Assembly (NCBI RefSeq): GCF_002257645.1
Contig: NZ_NQMO01000001.1
Location: forward strand, 1,660,065-1,724,064
DNA length: 64,000 nt
Direction of reading: 5' to 3'
Source: Paenibacillus sp. XY044
Lineage (GTDB): Bacteria > Bacillota > Bacilli > Paenibacillales > Paenibacillaceae
Of this stretch, positions 55,729-64,000 are shown in pieces. A program made the translations under genes and the position numbers. The notes under the pieces are model-generated. The model had not been told where the DNA came from. It worked only from the letters and a program-made list of their open reading frames with translations, and ran no database searches. Within the stretch, counting starts at the first letter, position 1, and each line of letters starts with the position of its first letter.

Positions 55729-56766
55729 ATGCATCAAGTTGCCAATGTACCGCAAACCATGATCGTTCCGCTGTTTGTCGGGCAAGGGAAAATTGAATAC
55801 GGCGAGAAGCCGGTGCCCATACCAGGTAAAGGGCAGCTTCTAATCCAGGTGAAAGCCAATGCCCTGTGCGGCTCGGACCGCAGCCAATTCTATGAGGGAA
55901 GCAGCGTTACGCCCGGCCACGAAGCTGCAGGCATAGTGGCTGGGGCCGGAGAAGGTACTTCCACAGTGATCGGGTCTCATGGCGTAGTCTATTTAATGGA
56001 TTTCTGCGGCGAATGCCGCAATTGCCGGCAAGGATTTTCCAATCAATGCCTGCACAAAAGAGCCGATTATGGCTTTACGCACGACGGTGGTTACGGCCCT
56101 TATATGGTTGTAAATGAAAACGTATTCTTTCAGATCGATGCATCTCTTCCGCTTAGCGAAGCGACGATGCTCCTGGATATTATGGGAACAGGCGGCCATG
56201 CGATCAAGAGAGCTCAGCTCGTACACAAGGATATTACGTCCGTCCTGGTCACCGGCGCGGGTCCGATCGGCCTTGGCGTACTGGCGATGGCCAAACTGCT
56301 GCTGGGGGATGACATCCCGGTGTTTATCATGGATTTTGTCCCATATCGTCTGGAGCTCGCCGAGAAGATGGGTGCCATTCCTGTAAATTTGGGCGCGGGT
56401 TCGGTATTGGAGACGATCAGAAAAGCAGGCGGCAGCGGCGTCGATATCGCCATTGATACGAGCGGCAAAACAGCCGGACGCCGGGCTTCGCTGGAAGCGC
56501 TTCATCAGCGCGGCGTATTGGTATGCGTCGGTCACGGCGAGGAACTTAACCTTCATGTGTCGAGCGATTTGATCGCCGCCGAACGGGCTGTCCTCGGCAG
56601 CGAGTATTTCCAATATGGCGAAATCGCAGATAATCATCGGGTTATCCAGAACCATCTGCCTTATCTGCAGCAAATCATTACGCACCGTTTCAGCCTGGAC
56701 CGCATCCAGGAAGCGTATGAATTATTTTTCCAAGGCGATACCGGAAAGGTGTTAATCGAACCATGA
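55729..56766 (+). CDS. Zinc-dependent medium-chain dehydrogenase (threonine/sorbitol dehydrogenase-like)
   Basis: A 345-residue MDR enzyme. The catalytic zinc ligands are in LCGSD and GHEAAG; the structural zinc has four Cys in FCGECRNCRQGFSNQC. The NAD(P) site is VTGAGPIGLGVLA. The start ATG 55729 follows GGGGGAAAGGA, and the stop overlaps the next start by four bases. In this locus it probably oxidises a sugar or polyol derived from an arabinoside. The exact substrate is not readable. Confidence 0.9.
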   Translation: MHQVANVPQTMIVPLFVGQGKIEYGEKPVPIPGKGQLLIQVKANALCGSDRSQFYEGSSVTPGHEAAGIVAGAGEGTSTVIGSHGVVYLMDFCGECRNCRQGFSNQCLHKRADYGFTHDGGYGPYMVVNENVFFQIDASLPLSEATMLLDIMGTGGHAIKRAQLVHKDITSVLVTGAGPIGLGVLAMAKLLLGDDIPVFIMDFVPYRLELAEKMGAIPVNLGAGSVLETIRKAGGSGVDIAIDTSGKTAGRRASLEALHQRGVLVCVGHGEELNLHVSSDLIAAERAVLGSEYFQYGEIADNHRVIQNHLPYLQQIITHRFSLDRIQEAYELFFQGDTGKVLIEP

Positions 56767-57806
56767 GCGCAGATCAAAAGCTGAAAGTCGCATTAATTGG
56801 CGCAGGAGGCTCCGCTTTCGACCGCGGAAGGTCGGAGGGATTTCGGTCCGCGGGAAACTGGGGACAACAGCATGCCCGCATATGGGAAGGGAGACCCGAT
56901 GTAGACTTTTGCGCGATCGTTGGGCGCAACCCCGAGCGTACGAAAGAAAAGGCGGAATTCTATGGAACCAAAGCGTACACCCGCATCGCCGACATGCTTG
57001 AGCAGGAAGTCCCTGACCTCGTTAGCATTTGCCTTCCGAATCAAGGACACTTTGATGCGACAATGGAAGTCATTCAGGCTGGATTTCCGCTGCTGGTGGA
57101 AAAACCGCTCGTCTTCAATCTGAAGGAAGCCGACCAGCTCCTGAATGAAGCTGCCAAACGAAACGTATTTTTTGCCATCAATTTCAACCACCGCTTCGCC
57201 AAACCGGTGGAATTGGCTGACGAAGCAATCCGGACGGGAAGGCTGGGCGACCTGACCTTCGCGACCTGGCGGTTCGGCGGGGAAGGCAGCAGCGATCATC
57301 CGCATGCCAATCTAATCGAGACACAGTGTCACGGATTTGACATGCTGGAACATCTCTGCGGGCCGATCGAATCGGTCATGGCGGAGATGACGGATAAGAC
57401 AGGCGGAGGTTACCGCACCCTCTCGATTACCCCTCGCTTTGAGAACGGGGCAGTCGGCAGCCTGATCGGCACTTACGATTCCTCTTATGCTTATCCGGAC
57501 ACGCATCGTGTGGAAATCAACGGCGCCCTCGGCCGCTGCGTCATTCAAGACACGGTGAAGAAATATACGTTTCATGCTGCCGGCAGCGAAATCGGGGAAA
57601 GCTGGGAAGCCGGATATTTTAACGATGCAGACCGGGAATTCCACCGGACGTTCGACAGACATGTCGATGCACTGCTGCACGCACTGAGAAATGGGCAGGC
57701 GCCTCCGGTCGATGCCGAAGCCGGGTATCGGGTACTTCTTCTGGCGGAAGCGGCCATTCGCTCTTACGAGCAAGGCTGCCGGGTGAAACTGCCTAAACCT
57801 ATATAA
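56763..57806 (+). CDS. Gfo/Idh/MocA-family oxidoreductase with an enlarged nucleotide loop
   Basis: A 347-residue protein. The N-terminal Rossmann fold has KVALIGAGG, and the family motif EKPL (Lys about residue 121) follows. The C-terminal alpha/beta domain has HGFDMLEHLCGP. Usually the glycine motif runs straight into WGxQHAR; here about 15 residues rich in Arg/Ser/Gly stand between GAGG and NWGQQHAR. The frame is intact. The start ATG overlaps the dehydrogenase stop (ATGA). It probably works in the same sugar pathway as its neighbours, with NAD(P) as cofactor. Confidence 0.9.
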   Translation: MSADQKLKVALIGAGGSAFDRGRSEGFRSAGNWGQQHARIWEGRPDVDFCAIVGRNPERTKEKAEFYGTKAYTRIADMLEQEVPDLVSICLPNQGHFDATMEVIQAGFPLLVEKPLVFNLKEADQLLNEAAKRNVFFAINFNHRFAKPVELADEAIRTGRLGDLTFATWRFGGEGSSDHPHANLIETQCHGFDMLEHLCGPIESVMAEMTDKTGGGYRTLSITPRFENGAVGSLIGTYDSSYAYPDTHRVEINGALGRCVIQDTVKKYTFHAAGSEIGESWEAGYFNDADREFHRTFDRHVDALLHALRNGQAPPVDAEAGYRVLLLAEAAIRSYEQGCRVKLPKPI

Positions 57807-57817
57807 TCGATCTTGGA

Positions 57818-58382
57818 GTGGATGATAACTTGGTGAAGCTCTTTGTAACGGATATCGACGGCACCTTAATGGATAGCAACAAGCAGATACAGGGTGAAGA
57901 TATCACGGCCATTCGACAAGCGCATCGGCAGGGGGTCCGCATGTGCCTCGCTTCGGGCAGAATGTATGAAGAAATCAAGGTGGTCATGGACGTGCTGGAA
58001 GTTCCCTGCTATGCCATATGCCAAAATGGTGCCACCCTCGTTGACTGCAGTGGGACGGTGATCGTGTCAAACACTTTTCGCTCGGATTTAACTCTTTCCG
58101 TTCAGCACGTAACATCCAGCGACGATCTGGTTACCGTGATATGCAGCGCCGACGCCAACTATGTAAGGGTACGAACGCCCGAGACAAATCATTAATGAAA
58201 TTACTGCGCATCGGCAGAGAGGATGTCGCATGCATCGGCGATTCCTTTAACGATCTGGCCATGTTTCGCATAAGTTCGCGCAGCTTGCCATGTCCCATGC
58301 CCACTCCGATGTGATCCAAGCCGCGCTGAATCAAGCCGAAACCGTAAGTGAGGCTTTGTATGATTGCTTGCAGTGCGATTAA
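57818..58382 (+). pseudogene. Broken Cof-type HAD-IIB phosphatase
   Basis: The first 125 codons have the HAD start KLFVTDIDGTLMDSNKQI and motif II-like CLASGRMYEE, then stop at 58195. A piece in the next frame resumes with REDVACIGDSFNDLAMF, the HAD motif IV, and changes frame again near 58275 to end as AQLAMSHAHSDVIQAALNQ and a stop at 58380. Intact relatives have about 270 residues; here most of the cap domain is missing as well. Thus an internal deletion plus a frameshift have killed it. The GH127 gene follows directly. Confidence 0.8.
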
Positions 58383-58405
58383 TCCTTGCGAAGGGGTGTT
58401 TCCTT

Positions 58406-60379
58406 TTGTCCTTCGAAGCAACCAAAGTCCACAATAGACCAACATTCTACAAGCACCAGGCGGTATATCCGCTTCCGATTCAAACGGTGCGCATCGATGA
58501 CGCGTTCTGGGAGCCCAAATTGAAAATACTGCGCGAAATCACTTCCTATGATGTCCTTGATAAATTCGAACATGACGGTGCGATTCATAATTTCGACCTT
58601 GTCGCGGATGGCGCTGGCGGGAATCACTGCGGCGAACCGTGGTTCGATGGTTTGATCTATGAAACGATCCGGGGGCTCTCGGATATGATCGCTGTCTCGT
58701 ATGATGAGCGTCTGGATCAGAGAATCGACGATCTGATACAGCGGATCTCACGCGCGCAGGATGCTGTAGGTGACGGCTACATAAACACGTATACGTTGCT
58801 CGACCGGCCCGGCCAGCGTTGGGGAGAAAACGGAGGAAATTTAAGATGGCAGCACGACGTGTACAATGCAGGATGTCTGGTGGAAGCTGCCGTTCATCAT
58901 TATAAAGCGACAGGCAAAACTTCATTGCTCAAAGCTGCCGTAAGATTTGCCAATCATATGTGCGAAATCATGGGGCCATCGCCCAAAAGGAATATCGTTC
59001 CTGCCCACTCACTGCCGGAAGAAGCGCTGTTAAAGCTGTATCAGCTGGCTCTTGATGATCCGGAGCTCTCCAATACCATGAATATTGCGTTCGAGGCTTC
59101 CGATTATTTGGATTTGGCCGTTTTCTGGATTCATCATCGGGGAAATCATGAAGGCAGGAACTCCCATGAAGAGTATGCCCAGGATCATAAGGCCGTGTTG
59201 GAACAGGAGGAAGCGGTCGGGCATGCAGTACGCGCGACGCTGTTATATACAGGATTAACGGCACTTTATTTGTGTACGGGAGAAAAGCGGTATTTGGACA
59301 CCGCCAAGAAGCTATGGAATAACATTGTCCATCAAAAATCGCATATTTCCGGAGGTGTCGGAGCCGTACATCATGACGAGAAGTTCGGCGGCAGCTATGA
59401 ATTGCCTGATAACGGCTATTTGGAGACTTGTGCCGGCGTGGGAATGGGATTCTTTAGCTGGAACCTTTTTTTGGCAACAGGCGAAGGCCGTTATATCGAT
59501 CAATTGGAGACGATTCTGTACAATATTGTTCTGGCCGGCCGTTCCATGGATGGGCATCGGTATTTTTATGAAAATCCGCTGGTCAGCCGCGGCTCCCATA
59601 ACCGGTGGGAGTGGCACACCTGCCCTTGTTGCCCGCCGATGATGCTCAAAATGCTGCCGGAATTAGCGACTTACATTTATGCCTACGATAACATGGGGGC
59701 ATTCGTTAATCTGTACGTTGCAAGCGAAGTCAGCATGACGCTGGATGGCGTGGCGGTCACGCTTAAGCAGCATACTTCATATCCCTGGGCGGGAAGTGTC
59801 GGCATTAGCGTTTCGCCTGAGCACGCGGCAGCGTTTTCCATTCGGCTGCGGATTCCGGAATGGTGCGGCCAATACACGATTACGGTTAATGATCAAACAG
59901 TCTCTTACGAGATCGTGGACGGTTACGCTGTATTGGAGCGGACATGGTCGCCGGGAGACGTTGTCCAACTTGACCTGGATCTGCCGGTTGACCTGATCGG
60001 GGCTCACCCGAATGTGAACACGCATGCCAACAAAGCGGCCATCCGAAGAGGGCCCATGCTGTACTGTCTGGAGTCGGTAGACAACGATAAGTACACCGAT
60101 GGCAAAGTTCAATACACACGCGAAGCGTTGGACATTGACCAACAGTTGGAATGCAAACTTCCGCAGCAACCGGCGTTTACCACCGAATTTGATGCAAGTT
60201 TCTTTGACGGAGCAGTACTGGTCCATACCCAAGATGCGGAAGGCAAACCGTTGACGGCGATTCCTTATCCGTATTGGAACAACCGTTCGCGCGGAACGAT
60301 GGTTATCTGGCTGCAATATGACCACGACAACGGTGTGAACGGATGGGAAAACAAACTTTATCGCAAAATCAATCGTTGA
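58406..60379 (+). CDS. GH127 family beta-L-arabinofuranosidase
   Basis: A 657-residue cytoplasmic glycosidase with no signal peptide. The start is taken at TTG 58406, eight bases after AAGGGGTG; an earlier TTG at 58364 lies inside the HAD remnant. The zinc/thiol active site of GH127 is present: Glu340-x-Cys342 in YLETCAG and Cys408-Cys409 in TCPCCPP. These correspond to Glu338/Cys340/Cys417/Cys418 of Bifidobacterium HypBA1, where the first Cys of the pair is the nucleophile. A candidate acid Glu stands near 325. The (alpha/alpha)6 barrel region is followed by beta-sandwich domains. Together with the LacI and dehydrogenase genes it suggests use of L-arabinofuranosides from plant material. Confidence 0.92.
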   Translation: MSFEATKVHNRPTFYKHQAVYPLPIQTVRIDDAFWEPKLKILREITSYDVLDKFEHDGAIHNFDLVADGAGGNHCGEPWFDGLIYETIRGLSDMIAVSYDERLDQRIDDLIQRISRAQDAVGDGYINTYTLLDRPGQRWGENGGNLRWQHDVYNAGCLVEAAVHHYKATGKTSLLKAAVRFANHMCEIMGPSPKRNIVPAHSLPEEALLKLYQLALDDPELSNTMNIAFEASDYLDLAVFWIHHRGNHEGRNSHEEYAQDHKAVLEQEEAVGHAVRATLLYTGLTALYLCTGEKRYLDTAKKLWNNIVHQKSHISGGVGAVHHDEKFGGSYELPDNGYLETCAGVGMGFFSWNLFLATGEGRYIDQLETILYNIVLAGRSMDGHRYFYENPLVSRGSHNRWEWHTCPCCPPMMLKMLPELATYIYAYDNMGAFVNLYVASEVSMTLDGVAVTLKQHTSYPWAGSVGISVSPEHAAAFSIRLRIPEWCGQYTITVNDQTVSYEIVDGYAVLERTWSPGDVVQLDLDLPVDLIGAHPNVNTHANKAAIRRGPMLYCLESVDNDKYTDGKVQYTREALDIDQQLECKLPQQPAFTTEFDASFFDGAVLVHTQDAEGKPLTAIPYPYWNNRSRGTMVIWLQYDHDNGVNGWENKLYRKINR

Positions 60380-60433
60380 TAACAAGCGCAATAGTTAGTT
60401 AATAACCGGCGGGCCACCGCGGTGCAGTGAATT

Positions 60434-60474
60434 GGCTTATTTCCAGCTTAGGAAATAGGCCGTTTTATTTTTTT
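60434..60474 (+). terminator. Terminator of the GH127 operon
   Basis: GGCTTATTTCC (60434-60444) pairs with GGAAATAGGCC (60451-60461), followed by a T-rich tail. Confidence 0.85.
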
Positions 60475-60583
60475 CTGATTTGATCATTTTGCCGTACAAA
60501 GCAAACAAAAAGCAATAACGCAACAAACAGTGTATCAATAGCGTCTAATCATCGTACATAGAACAGCAACAGGGGTGGAACAG

Positions 60584-62848
60584 ATGAATGTAAAATTAAT
60601 GACGATATTCGGTGCCGTAATCGGTTCTGTGCTCGTATGGACAGGAAGTGCGGCTGCAGAAGAACGGTTTACCGATCTGCAGCACTCAAAGTGGGCAGAA
60701 GACGGCATCACCTATATGGCCAAACGGGGAACCGTGGCCGGATACGGCAATGGTAAGTTCATGCCCGAGAGGCAAGTTACAAGAGCACAAGCCGTCACTT
60801 TCATGGTGCGGGAGCTCTATTCGCAGGAGCTGCAGCAAGATGCGAAAGGCATGACCTATTCAGATGTGCCTGCAACCCATCCTTTTTATCGCGAAATCGC
60901 CATCGCGGCAAAACATGGGCTGGCCGGCGGATTTCCTGACGGCACGTTCCATCCGGATGCACCGATGAGCCGTGCCGAAACTGCGGCTTTCCTTACACGC
61001 GCCTATTCACTCGTGCAAGGCCAACAAACCGTAAAGTTATCGGATACAGCAAAGCACTGGGCGGCAGCGCCTATCCTCATTATGAGCTCCAATGGATTGA
61101 TCGGCGGATATTCGGATGGCACGTATCGTCCGGACCGATCCGTCACGCGCGCGGAGTTTGCCGTATTTATGTCGCGGGTTATCCGCTTCGAACGCGAAGG
61201 AGCCATTCAGGCACAGGATTGGGATAAGCTGATGTCCTATATGACCGTCAGCGAGCAAGTCGGCCAAATGCTTATGCCTGACATTAGGCAATGGAATGGG
61301 CAAGTGACGACGACAGTCAATGAAGGACTGAAACGCAGCATCCACGATCAAGATTTGGGCGGACTTATTCTTTTTGACAAAAATATTGTAAACGTGCGGC
61401 AGGTCACAACACTGACGCATGATCTGCAGATGGAAGCAGGCGATATTCCGTTGTTTCTTGGCATCGACCAAGAAGGAGGCGTGATTAAACGAATCCCTGG
61501 GGGGACGAATCTGCCGGGTCAAATGGCGCTGGGCGCAACCGGAGATACAGCGCTGGCCGAAGCGGGCGGACGGCTGACCGGAGAAGAGCTGAAGGCGCTC
61601 GGGCTGCAGGTCAATTTTGCGCCAGTGCTCGACATTAACAGCAATCCAGACAACCCGATTATCGGAATGCGGTCGTTTAGCTCGGATCCGGATTTGGTGA
61701 CACGGCTTGGTCTCGCAAGCATGAAAGGACTGCGGCAATCGGGGGTCATCGCGGCAGTCAAGCATTTTCCGGGCCATGGCGACACGACGGTAGATTCCCA
61801 TATGGGTATGCCGGTACTGAACCATGACCGCGAACGGCTCGATGCGGTGGAGCTCAAACCGTTTCGGGCTGCCATCGATAATGGGGTAGAGATGATCATG
61901 ACCGCACATATTGCTTTTCCTGCCGTAGATAACGAGCACGTCACATCGCTCAAGGACGGAAGCAGCGTACCGATCCCTGCTACGTTATCCAAGAAGGTGC
62001 TGAACGGGCTGCTTCGGGGCGAGCTGGGATATAAAGGCGTCATCATATCCGATGCCTTCACGATGAATGCGATCGCGGAGCATTTTGGGGAAAATCAATC
62101 GGTGGAGCGGGCAGTCTCCGCAGGAGTGGATATCATCCTTATGCCGCAAGATCCGGAAGCTGCGCATCAAACGCTGGTGAACGCGGTGAAGAGCGGGAGG
62201 ATTCCGAGTGAAACCATCCATGCATCGGTGAAACGCATATTGGAGCTGAAAGCAAAATATGGTTTGTTTGACCGCAGCGAGAGTCTCACGACTCAGCTGG
62301 CCGCGCTTAATGATGTCATCGGATCCGAGGAGCATCGCACAGTGGAGCGGGAAATCGCCGAGCGAGCTGTCACCTTGTTGGCCAGCCGCGACGGCGCGAG
62401 CCCGGACCCCATTCAGCAAGGCGATCGGGTCGTTATTGCCGCAGCCGATGAAGAGCAGGCGAAGCAGCTCGAGAGACAGCTGAAGCAAGCCGCGACTAAC
62501 TTATCGCTGAAGACGGAAATAGCCATAATCGGCGGCCAAGGGAAAACCAATGAGGCGCTTCAAGCGGTGGATCAGGCGGATTACGTCATCCTGGCCTCTT
62601 ACCAGTTCCGTAACGTGGCCAGCCAGTTTAACTGGGCCGATAATCAGACTTTGATTGATGAGATGAACAAGCGTAATAAGCGGTACACGCTGCTTTCGCT
62701 AGGCAATCCGTATGAGACGATCTACCTCCAGAACGTGCGTTCTGGTATCGCAGTTTATGGTAAGCAAGAGCCGAATACAGCAGCCGGGATAAAAGTGCTG
62801 CTCGGTAAACTGAAAGCTGGCGGCGTGCTGCCGGTGACAGTTAAGTAA
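60584..62848 (+). CDS. Secreted S-layer-anchored GH3 glycosidase (NagZ-like)
   Basis: A 754-residue protein. The start ATG 60584 follows AGGGGTGG. A signal peptide covers residues 1-25 (cut near SAAA). Three SLH repeats follow (about 28-190; YGNGKFMPERQVTRAQAV, FPDGTFHPDAPMSRAE, YSDGTYRPDRSVTRAE) that bind cell-wall secondary polymers. The GH3 domain (about 210-565) has the NagZ-type acid/base loop KHFPGHGDTTVDSH and nucleophile Asp490 in SDAFTMNAI. A C-terminal GH3 sandwich-like domain completes it. B. subtilis NagZ removes N-acetylglucosamine from muropeptides outside the cell. Here the enzyme would stay on the surface for wall recycling. Other beta-hexosaminides are possible substrates. 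Confidence 0.92.
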   Translation: MNVKLMTIFGAVIGSVLVWTGSAAAEERFTDLQHSKWAEDGITYMAKRGTVAGYGNGKFMPERQVTRAQAVTFMVRELYSQELQQDAKGMTYSDVPATHPFYREIAIAAKHGLAGGFPDGTFHPDAPMSRAETAAFLTRAYSLVQGQQTVKLSDTAKHWAAAPILIMSSNGLIGGYSDGTYRPDRSVTRAEFAVFMSRVIRFEREGAIQAQDWDKLMSYMTVSEQVGQMLMPDIRQWNGQVTTTVNEGLKRSIHDQDLGGLILFDKNIVNVRQVTTLTHDLQMEAGDIPLFLGIDQEGGVIKRIPGGTNLPGQMALGATGDTALAEAGGRLTGEELKALGLQVNFAPVLDINSNPDNPIIGMRSFSSDPDLVTRLGLASMKGLRQSGVIAAVKHFPGHGDTTVDSHMGMPVLNHDRERLDAVELKPFRAAIDNGVEMIMTAHIAFPAVDNEHVTSLKDGSSVPIPATLSKKVLNGLLRGELGYKGVIISDAFTMNAIAEHFGENQSVERAVSAGVDIILMPQDPEAAHQTLVNAVKSGRIPSETIHASVKRILELKAKYGLFDRSESLTTQLAALNDVIGSEEHRTVEREIAERAVTLLASRDGASPDPIQQGDRVVIAAADEEQAKQLERQLKQAATNLSLKTEIAIIGGQGKTNEALQAVDQADYVILASYQFRNVASQFNWADNQTLIDEMNKRNKRYTLLSLGNPYETIYLQNVRSGIAVYGKQEPNTAAGIKVLLGKLKAGGVLPVTVK

Positions 62849-62924
62849 TTTTTATCAAGATGGTGGTTATTGACCAAACCGGGTTTAAGTGATTGGCTAA
62901 GTAAGAACAATTTAGCAGTATAAG

Positions 62925-62955
62925 CCGCGCATAAGCGCGGTTTTATTGTTTTATA
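62925..62955 (+). terminator. Terminator after the GH3 gene
   Basis: CCGCGC (62925-62930), loop ATAA, GCGCGG (62935-62940), then TTTTATTGTTTTAT. Confidence 0.8.
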
Positions 62956-63040
62956 GAACTATTTTAAATAGACGGATATAAAACGATTGTTTCGATGCCG
63001 TAAGATGTAAATTGAAATCTAAGCCAACGGACACTAATAA

Positions 63041-63084
63041 ACAATGAAGATGATTTGTGATGAACAATGAATGATTCGTAATGA
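63041..63084. repeat. Imperfect tandem repeat of about 22 bases
   Basis: Two adjacent units, 63041-63063 and 63064-63084, share ACAATGA...ATGATT.GT.ATGA. They lie in the 277-base gap before xerS (62956-63232), which has no gene; a minus-strand frame across it looks like repeat translation. Confidence 0.5.
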
Positions 63085-63179
63085 GAGCATATTGGAGCGG
63101 GGAATAAGCGCCGCGCAGCATAATAGATGGTCTATGATGACTATAATAAAGCAGAAATATAATTACGTAAAATAATAAT

Positions 63180-63208
63180 TTGACGAATAAATACAAATAA
63201 GATATTCT
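63180..63208 (+). promoter_or_regulatory. Possible promoter of xerS
   Basis: TTGACG (63180-63185), 17-base spacer and TATTCT (63203-63208), about 25 bases before the xerS start. Confidence 0.5.
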
Positions 63209-63232
63209 GTATATAAGGAGGTTTAGCAATAA

Positions 63233-64000
63233 ATGGATAAAAACATGAAGCTGCATTACATGAAACGCGTTGATGATAAATGTGCAGAGCTTCCTTGGTA
63301 CGTAACCGAATATATCGACAGCCGCAAACGCAAACTGTCGCACACGACGCTGCTGAATTACTGCCATGATTATCTTATCTTCTTTGATTGGCTAGTGGCT
63401 GAGAAACTGGCTGCTGATCATCGTCAAGATATCGAATTGACTGTCCTGGAATCGTTGACCGTACGTGAAGTCGAAAATTTCCTTTCGTTTCTAGAGTATC
63501 AACTGGGCAACAACAAATACACGATCAACCGGAAACTGTCGGCGTTAAAGTCGCTGTTTGATTACCTGCAGAACAAGGCCGAAACGTCCGATCTGAAGCC
63601 ATATATTCAACGAAACGTGATGGCCAAGATCGACTTTAATTCCATTAAGGAAAGCCAGGAAACCGTCGCAAACCGCATCGAGGGCAAAATTTTACGTGAA
63701 GATGATTTTGAGAAGTTCCGGCAGTTTGTAGCCCATGATTTCGGTGAACTAAACAAAACCAACAAACGCATGGTTCGGTTCCACGAATTTAACCGTGAGC
63801 GGGATACCGCCATCGTATCGCTGATACTCGGTTCCGGACTGCGTTTATCCGAGGTAGCGGGAATCAATATTGAGGATTTGGATATGAACAAAGGCCAGGT
63901 TCGCGTGCTGCGTAAAGGCAATAAGGAACAATATGTTTATTTCAGCCAGCAAGCGTTATTGGATCTGGAAAGCTATTTGAAGATCCGGGAAGCCCGATAT
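63233..64000 (+). CDS. xerS: Tyrosine recombinase XerS, 3'-truncated by the window
   Basis: The first 256 codons are present and the frame is open at the right edge. The start ATG 63233 follows AAGGAGG. The N-terminal core-binding domain (about 15-130) includes SHTTLLNYCHDYLIFFDW and NNKYTINRKLSALKSLFDYL. The catalytic domain begins with REDDFEKFRQF, and the first catalytic Arg is Arg204 in GSGLRLSEV. The other catalytic residues lie beyond the window. XerS acts alone on a dif site in streptococci to resolve chromosome dimers. In this group XerS-like genes also occur beside XerC/D, so the cellular role is open. Confidence 0.88.
   Translation, partial: MDKNMKLHYMKRVDDKCAELPWYVTEYIDSRKRKLSHTTLLNYCHDYLIFFDWLVAEKLAADHRQDIELTVLESLTVREVENFLSFLEYQLGNNKYTINRKLSALKSLFDYLQNKAETSDLKPYIQRNVMAKIDFNSIKESQETVANRIEGKILREDDFEKFRQFVAHDFGELNKTNKRMVRFHEFNRERDTAIVSLILGSGLRLSEVAGINIEDLDMNKGQVRVLRKGNKEQYVYFSQQALLDLESYLKIREARY

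Noticed and set aside
62951-63367. 138-residue minus frame across the gap before xerS
   Set aside because: Its peptide reflects the tandem repeats (ITNHSLFITNH) and it overlaps the start of xerS.

Overview
The window looks like chromosomal DNA of a Paenibacillus-type Bacillota. GC is moderate (judged by eye, near 50%), most genes have strong GGAGG-type ribosome binding sites, and the set of families fits: a trans-AT polyketide synthase (PKS), an S-layer-anchored glycosidase, a c-di-AMP riboswitch before a KimA potassium importer, LytS/LytT-CstA, AraC- and LacI-controlled sugar or peptide loci, and XerS. The genus is an inference; no rRNA gene or other marker is present.

Region 1 (1-29654) is the 3' end of a trans-AT PKS cluster. 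Two giant proteins, joined by a 4-base overlapping start/stop, carry ketosynthases with no embedded acyltransferase. The readable order is: ...ACP | KS-(dead ACP insert)-DH-KR-cMT-ACP | KS-DH(dead) // KR-ACP | KS-ACP | KS-KR-ACP | KS-ACP | KS-DH-KR-ACP | KS-ACP-TE. A metallo-beta-lactamase-fold protein (BaeB/PksB type) and an acyl-hydrolase-like AT homologue (PedC/PksD type) follow, then a strong terminator. The elongation AT and any beta-branching cassette must lie upstream or elsewhere.

Region 2 (29655-40999) holds regulatory and household genes. These are a MerR regulator with a 19-base-spacer promoter, flanked by 18-base palindromes; a divergent CGNR zinc-finger regulator and SnoaL-like protein; an unknown protein; a LytS/LytT two-component pair next to CstA (probably pyruvate uptake); a decayed MFS exporter beside an SgrR-like regulator; and a cupin-AraC regulator.

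Region 3 (41000-47580) is a complete Opp/Dpp-type ABC importer operon (lipoprotein, two permeases, two ATPases) plus a small membrane protein. Its promoter looks activator-dependent.

Region 4 (47579-50895) is the most unusual part. A 723-residue protein has an N-terminal PrsW-like intramembrane metalloprotease, a proline/lysine-rich linker and a C-terminal PD-(D/E)XK-like nuclease domain. A small acidic ORF follows one base later. This has the form of a polymorphic toxin-immunity pair in which the toxin carries its own membrane protease.

Region 5 (50896-64000) contains an APH-fold kinase, the c-di-AMP riboswitch and KimA, and a LacI-controlled L-arabinofuranoside locus (zinc dehydrogenase, Gfo/Idh/MocA oxidoreductase, broken HAD phosphatase, GH127). 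It ends with a secreted SLH-GH3 enzyme and the 5' part of xerS, which runs off the window.
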